Source: Agrostemma githago (taxonomy: Eukaryota; Streptophyta; Magnoliopsida; Caryophyllales; Caryophyllaceae). Taken from it: DNA of 64,000 bases. Below are positions 24,868-38,511 of the stretch, in pieces; position 1 is the first letter of the stretch; each line of letters opens with the position of its first letter. The DNA is taken from NCBI GenBank assembly GCA_958450325.1, contig OY288243.1, forward strand, positions 24,458,844-24,522,843, written 5' to 3'. A model generated the notes under the pieces. It did not search any database and was not told where the DNA came from. It saw only the letters and a program-made list of their open reading frames with translations. The position numbers and the translations under genes are program-made.

Positions 24868-25507
24868 CAAAGATCCGTCCCAAAGAGTAGTCCAGAGATA
24901 GTTAGATATTATCTCGAAGAAAGTCCACGGACAAAGATCCGTCCCAAAGAGTGGTCCAGAGATAGTCTAAAACTATTTCGAAGAAAGTCCACGGAGAAAG
25001 ATCCGTCCCAAAGAGTAGTCCAGAGATAGTCGAAAACTATTTCGAAGAAAGTCCAGGGACAAAGATCCGTCCCAAAGTGTAGTCCAGTGATTGTCAGAAG
25101 CTATCTCGAAGAACTTCAAGGGACAAAGATCCGTCACAAAGAGTAGTCCGAAGATAGTCAGAAACTATCTCGAAGAAAGTCCAGGGACAAAGATCCGTCC
25201 CAAAGAGTAGTCCAGAGATAGTTAGATATTATCTCGAAGAAAGTCCACGGACAAAGATCCGTCCCAAAGAGTGGTCCAGAGATAGTCTAAAACTATTTCG
25301 AAGAAAGTCCACGGAGAAAGATCCGTCCCAAAGAGTAGTCCAGAGATAGTCGAAAACTATTTCGAAGAAAGTCCAGGGACAAAGATCCGTCCCAAAGTGT
25401 AGTCCAGTGATTGTCAGAAGCTATCTCGAAGAACTTCAAGGGACAAAGATCCGTCACAAAGAGTAGTCCGAAGATAGTCAGAAACTATCTCGAAGAAAGT
25501 CCAGGGA
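24868..25507. repeat. 320-bp 5-mer HOR, two units
   Basis: H-W-X-Y''-E' occurs twice, at 24868-25187 and 25188-25507, exactly 5 x 64 bp each. The H copies are hybrids: their left end is the ordinary GATCCGTCCCAAAGAG and their right end is GTTAGATATTATC. The two units look identical to my reading. Confidence 0.85.
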
Positions 25508-25726
25508 CAAAGATCCGTCCCAAAGATTGGTCCAGAGATAGTCTAAAACTATTTCGAAAAAAGTCCACGGAGAAAGATCCGTCCCAAAGAGTAGTCCAGA
25601 GATAGTCGAAAACTATTTCGAAGAAAGTCCAGGGACAAAGATCCGTCCCAGAGAGTAGTCCAGTGATTGTCAGAAATTATCTAGAAGAACTTCAAGGGAC
25701 AAAGATCCATCCCAAAGAGTAGTCCG

Positions 25727-28258
25727 AAGATAGTCAGAAACTATCTCGAAGAAAGTCCAAGGACAAAGATCGTAGTCAGAAACTATCTCGAAGAAAGTCC
25801 ACGGACAAAGATCCTACCCAAAGAGTAGTCCAGACATAGTCAGAAACTATCTCGAAGAAAGTCCAGAGACAAAGATCCGTCCCATAGAGTAGTCCGGAGA
25901 TAGTCAGAAACTATCTCGAAGAAAGTCCAGGGAAAAGATCCGTCCCAAAGAGTAGTCCAGAGATAGTCGAAAACTATTTCGAAGGAAGTCCAGGGACAAA
26001 GATCCGTCCCAAAGAGTAGTCCAGTGATTGTCAGAAATTATCTCGAAGAACTTCAAGGGACAAAGATCCGTCCCAAAGAGTAGTCCGAAGATAGTCAGAA
26101 ACTATCTCGAAGAAAGTCCAAGGACAAAGATCGTAGTCAGAAACTATCTCGAAGAAAGTCCACGGACAAAGATCCTACCCAAATAGTAGTCCAGAGATAG
26201 TCAGAAACTATCTCGAAGAAAGTCCAGGGACAAAGATCAATCCCATAGAGTAGTCCGGAGATAGTCAGAAACTATCTCGAAGAAAGTCCAGGGACAAAGA
26301 TCCGTACCAAAGACTAGTCCAGAGATAGTCGAAAACTATCTCGAAGAAAGTCCAGGGACAAAGATCCGTCCCAAAGAGTAGTCCAGTAAATGTCAGAAAC
26401 TATCTCGAAGAAATTAAAGGGACAAAGATCCGTCACAAAGAGTAGTTCGAAGAAAGTCAGAAACTATCTCGAAGAAAGTCCAGGGAAAAGATCCGTCCCA
26501 AAGAGTACTCCAGAGATTGTCAGAAACTATCTCGAAGAAAGTCAAGGGACAAAGATCCTTCCCAAAGAGTAGTCCAAAGATAGTCATATATTATCTCGAA
26601 GAAAGTCCACGGACAAAGATGCGTCCCAAAGAGTGGTCCGGAGATTGTCTAAAACTATTTCGAAAAAAGTCCACGGAGAAAGATCCGTCCTAAAGAGTAG
26701 TCCAGAGATAGTCGAAAACTATTTCGAAGAAAGTCCAGGGACAAAGATCCGTCCCAAAGAGTAGTCCAGTGATTGTCCGAAACTATCTCGAAGAACTTCA
26801 AGGGACAAAGATCCGTCACAAAGAGTAGTCCGAAGATAGTCAGAAACTATCTCGAAGAAAGTCCAGGGACAAAGATCCGTACCAAAGAGTAGTCCAGAGA
26901 TAGTCGAAAACTATCTCGAAGAAAGTCCAGGGACAAAGATCCATCCCAAAGAGTAGTCCAGTAAATGTCAGAAACTATCTCGAAGAAATTAAAGGGACGA
27001 AGATCCGTCACAAAGAGTAGTTCGAAGATAGTCAGAAACTATCTCGAAGAAAGTCCAGGGAAAAGATCCGTCCCAAAGAGTACTCCAGAGATTGTCAGAA
27101 ACTATCTCGAAGAAAGTCAAGGGACAAACATCCTTCCCAAAGAGTAGTCCGGAGATGGTAAGAAACTATCTTGAAGAAAGTCCAGGGACAAAGATTCGTC
27201 CCAAATAGTAGTCCAAAGATAGTCAGATATTATCTCGAAGAAAGTCCACGGACAAAGATCCGTCCCAAAGAGTGGTCCAGAGATTGTCTAAAACTATTTC
27301 GAAAAAAGTCCACGGAGAAATATCCGTCCCAAAGCGTAGTCTAGAGATAGTCGAAAACTATTTCGAAGAAAGTCCAGGGACAAAGATCCGTCCCCAAGAG
27401 TAGTCTAGTGATTGTCAGAAACTATCTCGAAGAACTTCAAGGGACAAAGATCCGTCACAAAGAGTAGTCCGAAGATAGTCAGAAACTATCTCGAAGAAAG
27501 TCCAGGGACAAAGATCCGTCCCAAAGATTGGTCCAGAGATAGTCTAAAACTATTTCGAAAAAAGTCCACGGAGAAAGATCCGTCCCAAAGAGTAGTCCAG
27601 AGATAGTCGAAAACTATTTCGAAGAAAGTCCAGGGACAAAGATCCGTCCCAGAGAGTAGTCCAGTGATTGTCAGAAATTATCTAGAAGAACTTCAAGGGA
27701 CAAAGATCCATCCCAAAGAGTAGTCCGAAGATAGTCAGAAACTATCTCGAAGAAAGTCCAAGGACAAAGATCGTAGTCAGAAACTATCTCGAAGAAAGTC
27801 CACGGACAAAGATCCTACCCAAAGAGTAGTCCAGACATAGTCAGAAACTATCTCAAAGAAAGTCCAGAGACAAAGATCCGTCCCATAGAGTAGTCCGGAG
27901 ATAGTCAGAAACTATCTCGAAGAAAGTCCAGGGAAAAGATCCGTCCCAAAGAGTAGTCCAGAGATAGTCGAAAACTATTTCGAAGGAAGTCCAGGGACAA
28001 AGATCCGTCCCAAAGAGTAGTCCAGTGATTGTCAGAAATTATCTCGAAGAACTTCAAGGGACAAAGATCCGTCCCAAAGAGTAGTCCGAAGATAGTCAGA
28101 AACTATCTCGAAGAAAGTCCAAGGACAAAGATCGTAGTCAGAAACTATCTCGAAGAAAGTCCACGGACAAAGATCCTACCCAAATAGTAGTCCAGAGATA
28201 GTCAGAAACTATCTCGAAGAAAGTCCAGGGACAAAGATCAATCCCATAGAGTAGTCCG
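25727..28258. repeat. 2,532-bp tandem segmental duplication, copy 1
   Basis: About 41 monomers with four T and four F (41 x 64 minus 92 = 2,532). Contains T-A-B, X-Y-Z-T-A-B-C-D-E-F, a G/H fusion (CCTTCCC followed by GTCATATATTATC near 26550-26594), W-X-Y-E'-C-D-E-F-G-H, then W-X-Y-E'-W-X-Y-Z-T-A-B. The junction to copy 2 joins B to T (near 28259-28290), a transition not seen elsewhere in normal order. Confidence 0.8.
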
Positions 28259-30790
28259 GAGATAGTCAGAAACTATCTCGAAGAAAGTCCAAGGACAAAG
28301 ATCGTAGTCAGAAACTATCTCGAAGAAAGTCCACGGACAAAGATCCTACCCAAAGAGTAGTCCAGACATAGTCAGAAACTATCTCGAAGAAAGTCCAGAG
28401 ACAAAGATCCGTCCCATAGAGTAGTCCGGAGATAGTCAGAAACTATCTCGAAGAAAGTCCAGGGAAAAGATCCGTCCCAAAGAGTAGTCCAGAGATAGTC
28501 GAAAACTATTTCGAAGGAAGTCCAGGGACAAAGATCCGTCCCAAAGAGTAGTCCAGTGATTGTCAGAAATTATCTCGAAGAACTTCAAGGGACAAAGATC
28601 CGTCCCAAAGAGTAGTCCGAAGATAGTCAGAAACTATCTCGAAGAAAGTCCAAGGACAAAGATCGTAGTCAGAAACTATCTCGAAGAAAGTCCACGGACA
28701 AAGATCCTACCCAAATAGTAGTCCAGAGATAGTCAGAAACTATCTCGAAGAAAGTCCAGGGACAAAGATCAATCCCATAGAGTAGTCCGGAGATAGTCAG
28801 AAACTATCTCGAAGAAAGTCCAGGGACAAAGATCCGTACCAAAGACTAGTCCAGAGATAGTCGAAAACTATCTCGAAGAAAGTCCAGGGACAAAGATCCA
28901 TCCCAAAGAGTAGTCCAGTAAATGTCAGAAACTATCTCGAAGAAATTAAAGGGACAAAGATCCGTCACAAAGAGTAGTTCGAAGAAAGTCAGAAACTATC
29001 TCGAAGAAAGTCCAGGGAAAAGATCCGTCCCAAAGAGTACTCCAGAGATTGTCAGAAACTATCTCGAAGAAAGTCAAGGGACAAAGATCCTTCCCAAAGA
29101 GTAGTCCAAAGATAGTCATATATTATCTCGAAGAAAGTCCACGGACAAAGATGCGTCCCAAAGAGTGGTCCGGAGATTGTCTAAAACTATTTCGAAAAAA
29201 GTCCACGGAGAAAGATCCGTCCTAAAGAGTAGTCCAGAGATAGTCGAAAACTATTTCGAAGAAAGTCCAGGGACAAAGATCCGTCCCAAAGAGTAGTCCA
29301 GTGATTGTCCGAAACTATCTCGAAGAACTTCAAGGGACAAAGATCCGTCACAAAGAGTAGTCCGAAGATAGTCAGAAACTATCTCGAAGAAAGTCCAGGG
29401 ACAAAGATCCGTACCAAAGAGTAGTCCAGAGATAGTCGAAAACTATCTCGAAGAAAGTCCAGGGACAAAGATCCATCCCAAAGAGTAGTCCAGTAAATGT
29501 CAGAAACTATCTCGAAGAAATTAAAGGGACGAAGATCCGTCACAAAGAGTAGTTCGAAGATAGTCAGAAACTATCTCGAAGAAAGTCCAGGGAAAAGATC
29601 CGTCCCAAAGAGTACTCCAGAGATTGTCAGAAACTATCTCGAAGAAAGTCAAGGGACAAACATCCTTCCCAAAGAGTAGTCCGGAGATGGTAAGAAACTA
29701 TCTTGAAGAAAGTCCAGGGACAAAGATTCGTCCCAAATAGTAGTCCAAAGATAGTCAGATATTATCTCGAAGAAAGTCCACGGACAAAGATCCGTCCCAA
29801 AGAGTGGTCCAGAGATTGTCTAAAACTATTTCGAAAAAAGTCCACGGAGAAATATCCGTCCCAAAGCGTAGTCTAGAGATAGTCGAAAACTATTTCGAAG
29901 AAAGTCCAGGGACAAAGATCCGTCCCCAAGAGTAGTCTAGTGATTGTCAGAAACTATCTCGAAGAACTTCAAGGGACAAAGATCCGTCACAAAGAGTAGT
30001 CCGAAGATAGTCAGAAACTATCTCGAAGAAAGTCCAGGGACAAAGATCCGTCCCAAAGATTGGTCCAGAGATAGTCTAAAACTATTTCGAAAAAAGTCCA
30101 CGGAGAAAGATCCGTCCCAAAGAGTAGTCCAGAGATAGTCGAAAACTATTTCGAAGAAAGTCCAGGGACAAAGATCCGTCCCAGAGAGTAGTCCAGTGAT
30201 TGTCAGAAATTATCTAGAAGAACTTCAAGGGACAAAGATCCATCCCAAAGAGTAGTCCGAAGATAGTCAGAAACTATCTCGAAGAAAGTCCAAGGACAAA
30301 GATCGTAGTCAGAAACTATCTCGAAGAAAGTCCACGGACAAAGATCCTACCCAAAGAGTAGTCCAGACATAGTCAGAAACTATCTCGAAGAAAGTCCAGA
30401 GACAAAGATCCGTCCCATAGAGTAGTCCGGAGATAGTCAGAAACTATCTCGAAGAAAGTCCAGGGAAAAGATCCGTCCCAAAGAGTAGTCCAGAGATAGT
30501 CGAAAACTATTTCGAAGGAAGTCCAGGGACAAAGATCCGTCCCAAAGAGTAGTCCAGTGATTGTCAGAAATTATCTCGAAGAACTTCAAGGGACAAAGAT
30601 CCGTCCCAAAGAGTAGTCCGAAGATAGTCAGAAACTATCTCGAAGAAAGTCCAAGGACAAAGATCGTAGTCAGAAACTATCTCGAAGAAAGTCCACGGAC
30701 AAAGATCCTACCCAAATAGTAGTCCAGAGATAGTCAGAAACTATCTCGAAGAAAGTCCAGGGACAAAGATCAATCCCATAGAGTAGTCCG
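28259..30790. repeat. 2,532-bp tandem segmental duplication, copy 2
   Basis: Repeats copy 1 with very few changes, such as GATCCATCCC near 28895 for GATCCGTCCC near 26363, and CTCGAAG near 30383 for CTCAAAG near 27851. It ends in a B monomer that continues to C, the ordinary order. Confidence 0.8.
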
Positions 30791-33622
30791 GAGATAGTCA
30801 GAAACTATCTCGAAGAAAGTCCAGGGACAAAGATCCGTACCAAAGACTAGTCCAGAGATAGTCGAAAACTATCTCGAAGAAAGTCCAGGGACAAAGATCC
30901 GTCCCAAAGAGTAGTCCAGTAAATGTCAGAAACTATCTCGAAGAAATTAAAGGGACAAAGATCCGTCACAAAGAGTAGTTCGAAGATAGTCAGAAACTAT
31001 CTCGAAGAAAGTCCAGGGAAAAGATCCGTCCCAAAGAGTACTCCAGAGATTGTCAGAAACTATCTCGAAGAAAGTCAAGGGACAAAGATCCTTCCCAAAG
31101 AGTAGTCTGGAGATGGTAAGAAGCTATCTTGAAGAAAGTCCAGGGACAAAGATTCGTCCCAAATAGTAGTCCAAAGATAGTCAGATATTATCTCGAAGAA
31201 AGTCCACGGACAAAGATGCGTCCCAAAGAGTGGTCCGGAGATTGTCTAAAACTATTTCGAAAAAAGTCCACGGAGAAAGATCCGTCCTAAAGCGTAGTCC
31301 AGAGATAGTCGAAAACTATTTCGAAGAAAGTCCAGGGACAAAGATCCGTCCCAAAGAGTAGTCCAGTGATTGTCCGAAACTATCTCGAAGAACTTCAAGG
31401 GACAAAGATCCGTCACAAAGAGTAGTCCGAAGATAGTCAGAAACTATCTCGAAGAAAGTCCAGGGACAAAGATCCGTACCAAAGAGTAGTCCAGAGATAG
31501 TTGAAAACTATCTCGAAGAAAGTCCAGGGACAAAGATCCATCCCAAAGAGTAGTCCAGTAAATGTCAGAAACTATCTCGAAGAAATTAAAGGGACGAAGA
31601 TCCGTCACAAAGAGTAGTTCGAAGATAGTCAGAAACTATCTCGAAGAAAGTCCAGGGAAAAGATCCGTCCCAAAGAGTACTCCAGAGATTGTCAGAAACT
31701 ATCTCGAAGAAAGTCAAGGGACAAACATCCTTCCCAAAGAGTAGTCCGGAGATGGTAAGAAACTATCTTGAAGAAAGTCCAGGGACAAAGATTCGTCCCA
31801 AATAGTAGTCCAAAGATAGTCAGATATTATCTCGAAGAAAGTCCACGGACAAAGATCCGTCCCAAAGAGTGGTCCAGAGATTGTCTAAAACTATTTCGAA
31901 AAAAGTCCACGGAGAAATATCCGTCCCAAAGCGTAGTCCAGAGATAGTCGAAAACTATTTCGAAGAAAGTCCAGGGACAAAGATCCGTCCCCAAGAGTAG
32001 TCCAGTGATTGTCAGAAACTATCTCGAAGAACTTCAAGGGACAAAGATCCGTCACAAAGAGTAGTCCGAAGATAGTCAGAAACTATCTCGAAGAAAGTCC
32101 AGGGACAAAGATCCGTACCAAAGAGTAGTCCAGAGATAGTTGAAAACTATCTCGAAGAAAGTCCAGGGACAAAGATCCATCCCAAAGAGTAGTCCAGTAA
32201 ATGTCAGAAACTATCTCGAAGAAATTAAAGGGACAAAGATCCGTCACAAAGAGTAGTTCGAAGATAGTCATAAACTATCTCGAAGAAAGTCATGGGAAAA
32301 GATCCATCCCAAAGAGTAGTCCAGTAAATGTCAGAAACTATCTCGAAGAAATTAAAGGGACAAAGATCCGTCACAAAGAGTAGTTCGAAGATAGTCATAA
32401 ACTATCTCGAAGAAAGTCAAGGGACAAAGATCCTTCCCAAAGAGTAGTCCGGAGATGGTAAGAAACTATCCCGAAGAAAGTCCAGGGACAAAGATTCGTC
32501 CCAAATAGTAGTCCAGAGATAGTCAGATATTATCTCGAAGAAATTCCACGGACAAAGATCCGTCCCAAAGAGTGGTCCAGAGATAGTCTAAAACTATTTC
32601 GAAAAAATTCCACGGAGAAAGATCCATCCCAAAGAGTCGTCCAGAGATAGTCGAAAACTATTTCGAAGAAAGTCCAAGGACAAAGATCCGTACCAAAGAC
32701 TAGTCCACAGATAGTCGAAAACTATCTCGAAGAAAGTCCAGGGACAAAGATCCGTCCCAAAGAGTAGTCCAGTAAATGTCAGAAACTATCTCGAAGAAAT
32801 TAAAGGGACAAAGATCCGTCATAAAGAGCAGTTCGAAGATAGTTAGAAACTATCTCAAAGAAAGTCCAGGGAAAAGATCCGTCCCAAAGAGTAGTCCAGA
32901 GATTGTCAGAAACTATCTCGAAGAAAGTCAAGGGACAAAGATCCTTCCCAAAGAGTAGTCCGGAGATGGTAAGAAACTATCTCGAAGAAAGTCCAAGGAC
33001 AAAGATCGTAGTCAGAAACTATCTCGAAGAAAGTCCACGGACAAAGATCCTACCCAAAGAGTAGTCCAGACATAGTCAGAAACTATTTCGAAGAAAGTCC
33101 AGGGACAAAGATCCGTCCCATAGAGTAGTCCGGAGATTGTCAGAAACTATCTTGAAGAAAGTCAAGGGATAAACATCCTTCCCAAAGAGTAGTCCGGAGA
33201 TGGTAAGAAACTATCTCGAAGAAAGTCTAGGGACAATGATTCGTCCCAAATAGTAGTCCAGAGATAATTAGATTTTATCTCGAAGAAAGTCCACGGACAA
33301 AGATCCGTCCCAAAGAGTGGTCCAGAGATAGTCTAAAACTATTTCGAAGAAAGTCCACGGAGAAAGATCCGTCCCAAAGAGTAGTCCAGAGATAGTCGAA
33401 AACTATTTCGAAGAAAGTCCAGGGACAAAGATCAGTCCCAAAGTGTAGTCCAGTGATTGTCAGAAGCTATCTCGAAGAACTTCAAGGGACAAAGATCCGT
33501 CACAAAGAGTAGTCCGAAGATAGTCAGAAACTATCTCGAAGAAAGTCCAAGGACAAAGATCGTAGTCAGAAACTATCTCGAAGAAAGTCCACGGACAAAG
33601 ATCCTACCCAAATAGTAGTCCA
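30791..33622. repeat. 2,832-bp tandem segmental duplication, copy 1
   Basis: About 45 monomers with two T and four F-type deletions. It contains two 639-bp 10-mers (D at about 30892, 31531, 32170), a local D-E doublet (D at about 32170 and 32297, 127 bp apart, second E ending GTCATAAAC then GTCAAGG), G-H-W-X-C, D-E-F-G-T-A-B, G-H-W-X-Y''-E', T and A. The start coincides with the end of the previous duplication within the resolution possible here. Confidence 0.8.
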
Positions 33623-36385
33623 GAGATAGTCAGAAACTATCTCGAAGAAAGTCCAGGGACAAAGATCCGTACCAAAGACTAGTCCAGAGATAGTCGAAAA
33701 CTATCTCGAAGAAAGTCCAGGGACAAAGATCCGTCCCAAAGAGTAGTCCAGTAAATGTCAGAAACTATGTCGAAGAAATTAAAGGGACAAAGATCCGTCA
33801 CAAAGAGTAGTTCGAAGATAGTCAGAAACTATCTCGAAGAAAGTCCAGGGAAAAGATCCGTCCCAAAGAGTACTCCAGAGATTGTCAGAAACTATCTCGA
33901 AGAAAGTCAAGGGACAAAGATCCTTCCCAAAGAGTAGTCTGGAGATGGTAAGAAGGTATCTTGAAGAAAGTCCAGGGACAAAGATTCGTCCCAAATAGTA
34001 GTCCAAAGATAGTAAGATATTATCTCGAAGAAAGTCCACGGACAAAGATGCGTCCCAAAGAGTGGTCCGGAGATTGTCTAAAACTATTTCGAAAAAAGTC
34101 CACGGAGAAAGATCCGTCCTAAAGCGTAGTCCAGAGATGGTCGAAAACTATTTCGAAGAAAGTCCAGGGACAAAGATCCGTCCCAAAGAGTAGTCCAGTG
34201 ATTGTCCGAAACTATCTCGAAGAACTTCAAGGGACAAAGATCCGTCACAAAGAGTAGTCCGAAGATAGTCAGAAACTATCTCGAAGAAAGTCCAGGGACA
34301 AAGATCCGTACCAAAGAGTAGTCCAGAGATAGTCGAAAACTATCTCGAAGAAAGTCCAGGGACAAAGATCCATCCCAAAGAGTAGTCCAGTAAATGTCAG
34401 AAACTATCTCGAAGAAATTAAAGGGACGAAGATCCGTCACAAAGAGTAGTTCGAAGATAGTCAGAAACTATCTCGAAGAAAGTCCAGGGAAAAGATCCGT
34501 CCCAAAGAGTACTCCAGAGATTGTCAGAAACTATCTCGAAGAAAGTCAAGGGACAAACATCCTTCCCAAAGAGTAGTCCGGAGATGGTAAGAAACTATCT
34601 TGAAGAAAGTCCAGGGACAAAGATTCGTCCCAAATAGTAGTCCAAAGATAGTCAGATATTATCTCGAAGAAAGTCCACGGACAAAGATCCGTCCCAAAGA
34701 GTGGTCCAGAGATTGTCTAAAACTATTTCGAAAAAAGTCCACGGAGAAATATCCGTCCCAAAGCGTAGTCCAGAGATAGTCGAAAACTATTTCGAAGAAA
34801 GTCCAGGGACAAAGATCCGTCCCCAAGAGTAGTCCAGTGATTGTCAGAAACTATCTCGAAGAACTTCAAGGGACAAAGATCCGTCACAAAGAGTAGTCCG
34901 AAGATAGTCAGAAACTATCTCGAAGAAAGTCCAGGGACAAAGATCCGTACCAAAGAGTAGTCCAGAGATAGTTGAAAACTATCTCGAAGAAAGTCCAGGG
35001 ACAAAGATCCATCCCAAAGAGTAGTCCAGTAAATGTCAGAAACTATCTCGAAGAAATTAAAGGGACAAAGATCCGTCACAAAGAGTAGTTCGAAGATAGT
35101 CATAAACTATCTCGAAGAAAGTCATGGGAAAAGATCCATCCCAAAGAGTAGTCCAGTAAATGTCAGAAACTATCTCGAAGAAATTAAAGGGACAAAGATC
35201 CGTCACAAAGAGTAGTTCGAAGATAGTCATAAACTATCTCGAAGAAAGTCAAGGGACAAAGATCCTTCCCAAAGAGTAGTCCGGAGATGGTAAGAAACTA
35301 TCCCGAAGAAAGTCCAGGGACAAAGATTCGTCCCAAATAGTAGTCCAGAGATAGTCAGATATTATCTCGAAGAAATTCCACGGACAAAGATCCGTCCCAA
35401 AGAGTGGTCCAGAGATAGTCTAAAACTATTTCGAAAAAATTCCACGGAGAAAGATCCATCCCAAAGAGTCGTCCAGAGATAGTCGAAAACTATTTCGAAG
35501 AAAGTCCAAGGACAAAGATCCGTACCAAAGACTAGTCCACAGATAGTCGAAAACTATCTCGAAGAAAGTCCAGGGACAAAGATCCGTCCCAAAGAGTAGT
35601 CCAGTAAATGTCAGAAACTATCTCGAAGAAATTAAAGGGACAAAGATCCGTCACAAAGAGCAGTTCGAAGATAGTTAGAAACTATCTCAAAGAAAGTCCA
35701 GGGAAAAGATCCGTCCCAAAGAGTAGTCCAGAGATTGTCAGAAACTATCTCGAAGAAAGTCAAGGGACAAAGATCCTTCCCAAAGAGTAGTCCGGAGATG
35801 GTAAGAAACTATCTCGAAGAAAGTCCAAGGACAAAGATCGTAGTCAGAAACTATCTCGAAGAAAGTCCACGGACAAAGATCCTACCCAAAGAGTAGTCCA
35901 GACATAGTCAGAAACTATTTCGAAGAAAGTCCAGGGACAAAGATCCGTCCCATAGAGTAGTCCGGAGATTGTCAGAAACTATCTCGAAGAAAGTCAAGGG
36001 ATAAACATCCTTCCCAAAGAGTAGTCCGGAGATGGTAAGAAACTATCTCGAAGAAAGTCTAGGGACAATGATTCGTCCCAAATAGTAGTCCAGAGATAAT
36101 TAGATATTATCTCGAAGAAAGTCCACGGACAAAGATCCGTCCCAAAGAGTGGTCCAGAGATAGTCTAAAACTATTTCGAAGAAAGTCCACGGAGAAAGAT
36201 CCGTCCCAAAGAGTAGTCCAGAGATAGTCGAAAACTATTTCGAAGAAAGTCCAGGGACAAAGATCCGTCCCAAAGTGTAGTCCAGTGATTGTCAGAAGCT
36301 ATCTCGAAGAACTTCAAGGGACAAAGATCCGTCACAAAGAGTAGTCCGAAGATAGTCAGAAACTATCTCGAAGAAAGTCCAGGGA
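33623..36385. repeat. 2,832-bp tandem segmental duplication, copy 2
   Basis: Same order as copy 1 from C to the last E'. It then goes to W rather than to T-A. Private changes include GTAAGATATTATC near 34012, AAGGTATCTTG near 33953 and GTCACAAAGAGCAG near 35650 (copy 1 has GTCATAAAGAGCAG). Its 10-mers have D at about 33724, 34363 and 35002. Confidence 0.8.
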
Positions 36386-37131
36386 CAAAGATCCGTCCCA
36401 AAGAGTGGTCCAGAGATAGTCTAAAACTATTTCAAAAAAAGTCCACGGAGAAAGATCTGTCCCAAAGAGTAGTCCAGAGATAGTCGAAAACTATTTCGAA
36501 GAAAGTCCAGGGACAAAGATCCGTCCCAAAGAGTAGTCCAGTGATTGTCAGAAATTATCTCGAAGAACTTCAAGGGACAAAGATCCGTCCAAAAGAGTAG
36601 TCCGAAGATAGTCAGAAACTATCTCGAAGAAAGTCCAAGGACAAAGATCGTAGTCAGAAACTATCTCGAAGAAGGTCCACGGACAAAGATCCTACCCAAA
36701 GAGTAGTCCAGACATAGTCAGAAACTATCTCGAAGAAAGTCCAGGGACAAACATCAATCCCATAGAGTAGTCCGGAGATAGTCAGAAACTATCTCGAAGA
36801 AAGTCCAGGTACAAAGATCTGTCCGAAAGAGTAGTCCAGAGATAGTCATAAACTATCTCGAAGAAAGTCCATGGACAAAGATCCGTCCGAAAGAGTAGTC
36901 CATTGATTGTTAAAAACTATCTCGAAGAAATTCATGGGACAAAGATCCGTCACAAAGAGTAGTCCGAAGATAGTCAGAAACTATCTCGAAGAACATCCAG
37001 GGACAAAGATCCGTCCCAAAGAGTAGTATTGAGATAGTCAGAAACTATCTCGAAGAAAGTGAAGGGACAAAGATCCGTCCCAAAGAGTAGTTCGGAGATA
37101 GTCAGAAACTATATCGAAGAAAGTCCAAGGA
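36386..37131. repeat. 12-monomer W-to-M segment (746 bp)
   Basis: W-X-Y-Z-T-A-B-J-K-E'-L-M, the right-hand part of a 26-mer, followed by D at 37132. X has GATCTGTCCC and L has ACTATCTCGAAG rather than CTCCAAG, so it is a separate lineage from the copies at 5-17 kb. Confidence 0.75.
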
Positions 37132-37642
37132 CAAAGATCCGTCCCAAAGAGTAGTCCAGTAAATGTCAGAAACTACCTCGAAGAAATTAAAGGGACAAAG
37201 ATCCGTCACAAAGAGTAGTTCGAAGATAGTCATAAACTATCTCGAAGAAAGTCCTGGGAAAAGATCCGTCCCAAAGAGTAGTCCAGAGATTGTCAGAAAC
37301 TATCTCGAAGAAAGTCAAGGGACAAAGATCCTTCCCAAAGAGTAGTCCGGAGATGGTAAGAAACTATCCCGAAGAAAGTCCAGGGACAAAGATTCGTCCC
37401 AAATAGTAGTCCAGAGATAGTCAGATATTATCTCGAAGAAATTCCACGGACAAAGATCCGTCCCAAAGAGTGGTCCAGAGATAGTCTAAAACCATTTCGA
37501 AAAAATTCCATGGAGAAAGATCCGTCCCAAAGCGTCGTCCAGAGATAGTCGAAAACTATTTCGAAGAAAGTCCAAGGACAAAGATCCGTACCAAAGACTA
37601 GTCCACAGATAGTCGAAAACTATCTCGAAGAAAGTCCAGGGA
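37132..37642. repeat. 511-bp 8-mer segment
   Basis: D-E-F-G-H-W-X-C, 7 x 64 + 63 bp, between D monomers at 37132 and 37643. The W-X-C step (GTCCAAGGACAAAGATCCGTACC) skips Y to B. W has AAACCATTTCG and TTCCATGGAG. Confidence 0.75.
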
Positions 37643-38511
37643 CAAAGATCCGTCCCAAAGAGTAGTCCAGTAAATGTCAGAAACTATCTCGAAGAAATTA
37701 AAGGGACAAAGATCCGTCACAAAGAGTAGTTCGAAGATAGTTAGAAACTATCTCGAAGAAAGTCCAGGGAAAAGATCCGTCCCGAAGAGTAGTCCAGAGA
37801 TTGTAAGAAACTATCTCGAAGAAAGTCAAGGGACAAAGATCCTTCCCAAAGAGTAGTCCGGAGATGGTAAGAAACTATCTCGAAGAAAGTCCAAGGACAA
37901 AGATTCGTCCCAAATAGTAGTCTAGAGATAGTCAGAAATTATCTCGAAGAAAGTCCACGGACAAAGATCCGTCCCAAAGAGTGATCCATAGATAGTCTAA
38001 AACTTTTTCGAAAAAAGTCCACGGAGAAAGATCCGTCCCAAAAAGTAGTCCAGAGATAGTCGAAAACTATTTCGAAGAAAGTCCAAGGACAAAGATCCGT
38101 CCCAAAGAGTAGTCCAGTGATTGTCAGAAACTATCTCGAAGAACTTCAAGGGACAAAGATCCGACCCAAAGGGTAGTCCGAAGATAGTCAGAAACTATCT
38201 CGAAGAAAGTCCAAGGACAAAGATCGTAGTCAGAAACTATCTCGAAGAAAGTCCACGGACAAAGATCCTACCCAAAGAGTAGTCCAGAGATAGTCGGAAA
38301 CAATCTCGAAGAACGTCCAGGGACAAAGATCTGTCCCAAAGAGTAGTCCGAAGATAGTCAGAAACTATCTCGAAGAAAGTCCAGGGACAAAGATCCGTAC
38401 CAAAGACTAGTCCAGAGATAGTCGAAAACTATCTCGAAGAAAGTCCAGGGACAAAGATCCGTCCCAAAGAGTAGTCCTGGAAATGTCAGAAACTATCTCG
38501 AAGAAATTAAA
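37643..38511. repeat. 14-monomer segment with I, Z2 and D' classes
   Basis: D-E-F-G-H-W-X-Y-Z-T-I-Z2-C-D'. This is the 13-mer with A-B replaced by I-Z2. The same I-Z2-C-D' route is found near 1.07, 18.2, 22.3, 52.4 and 54.5 kb. Z has GATCCGACCC. Confidence 0.75.
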
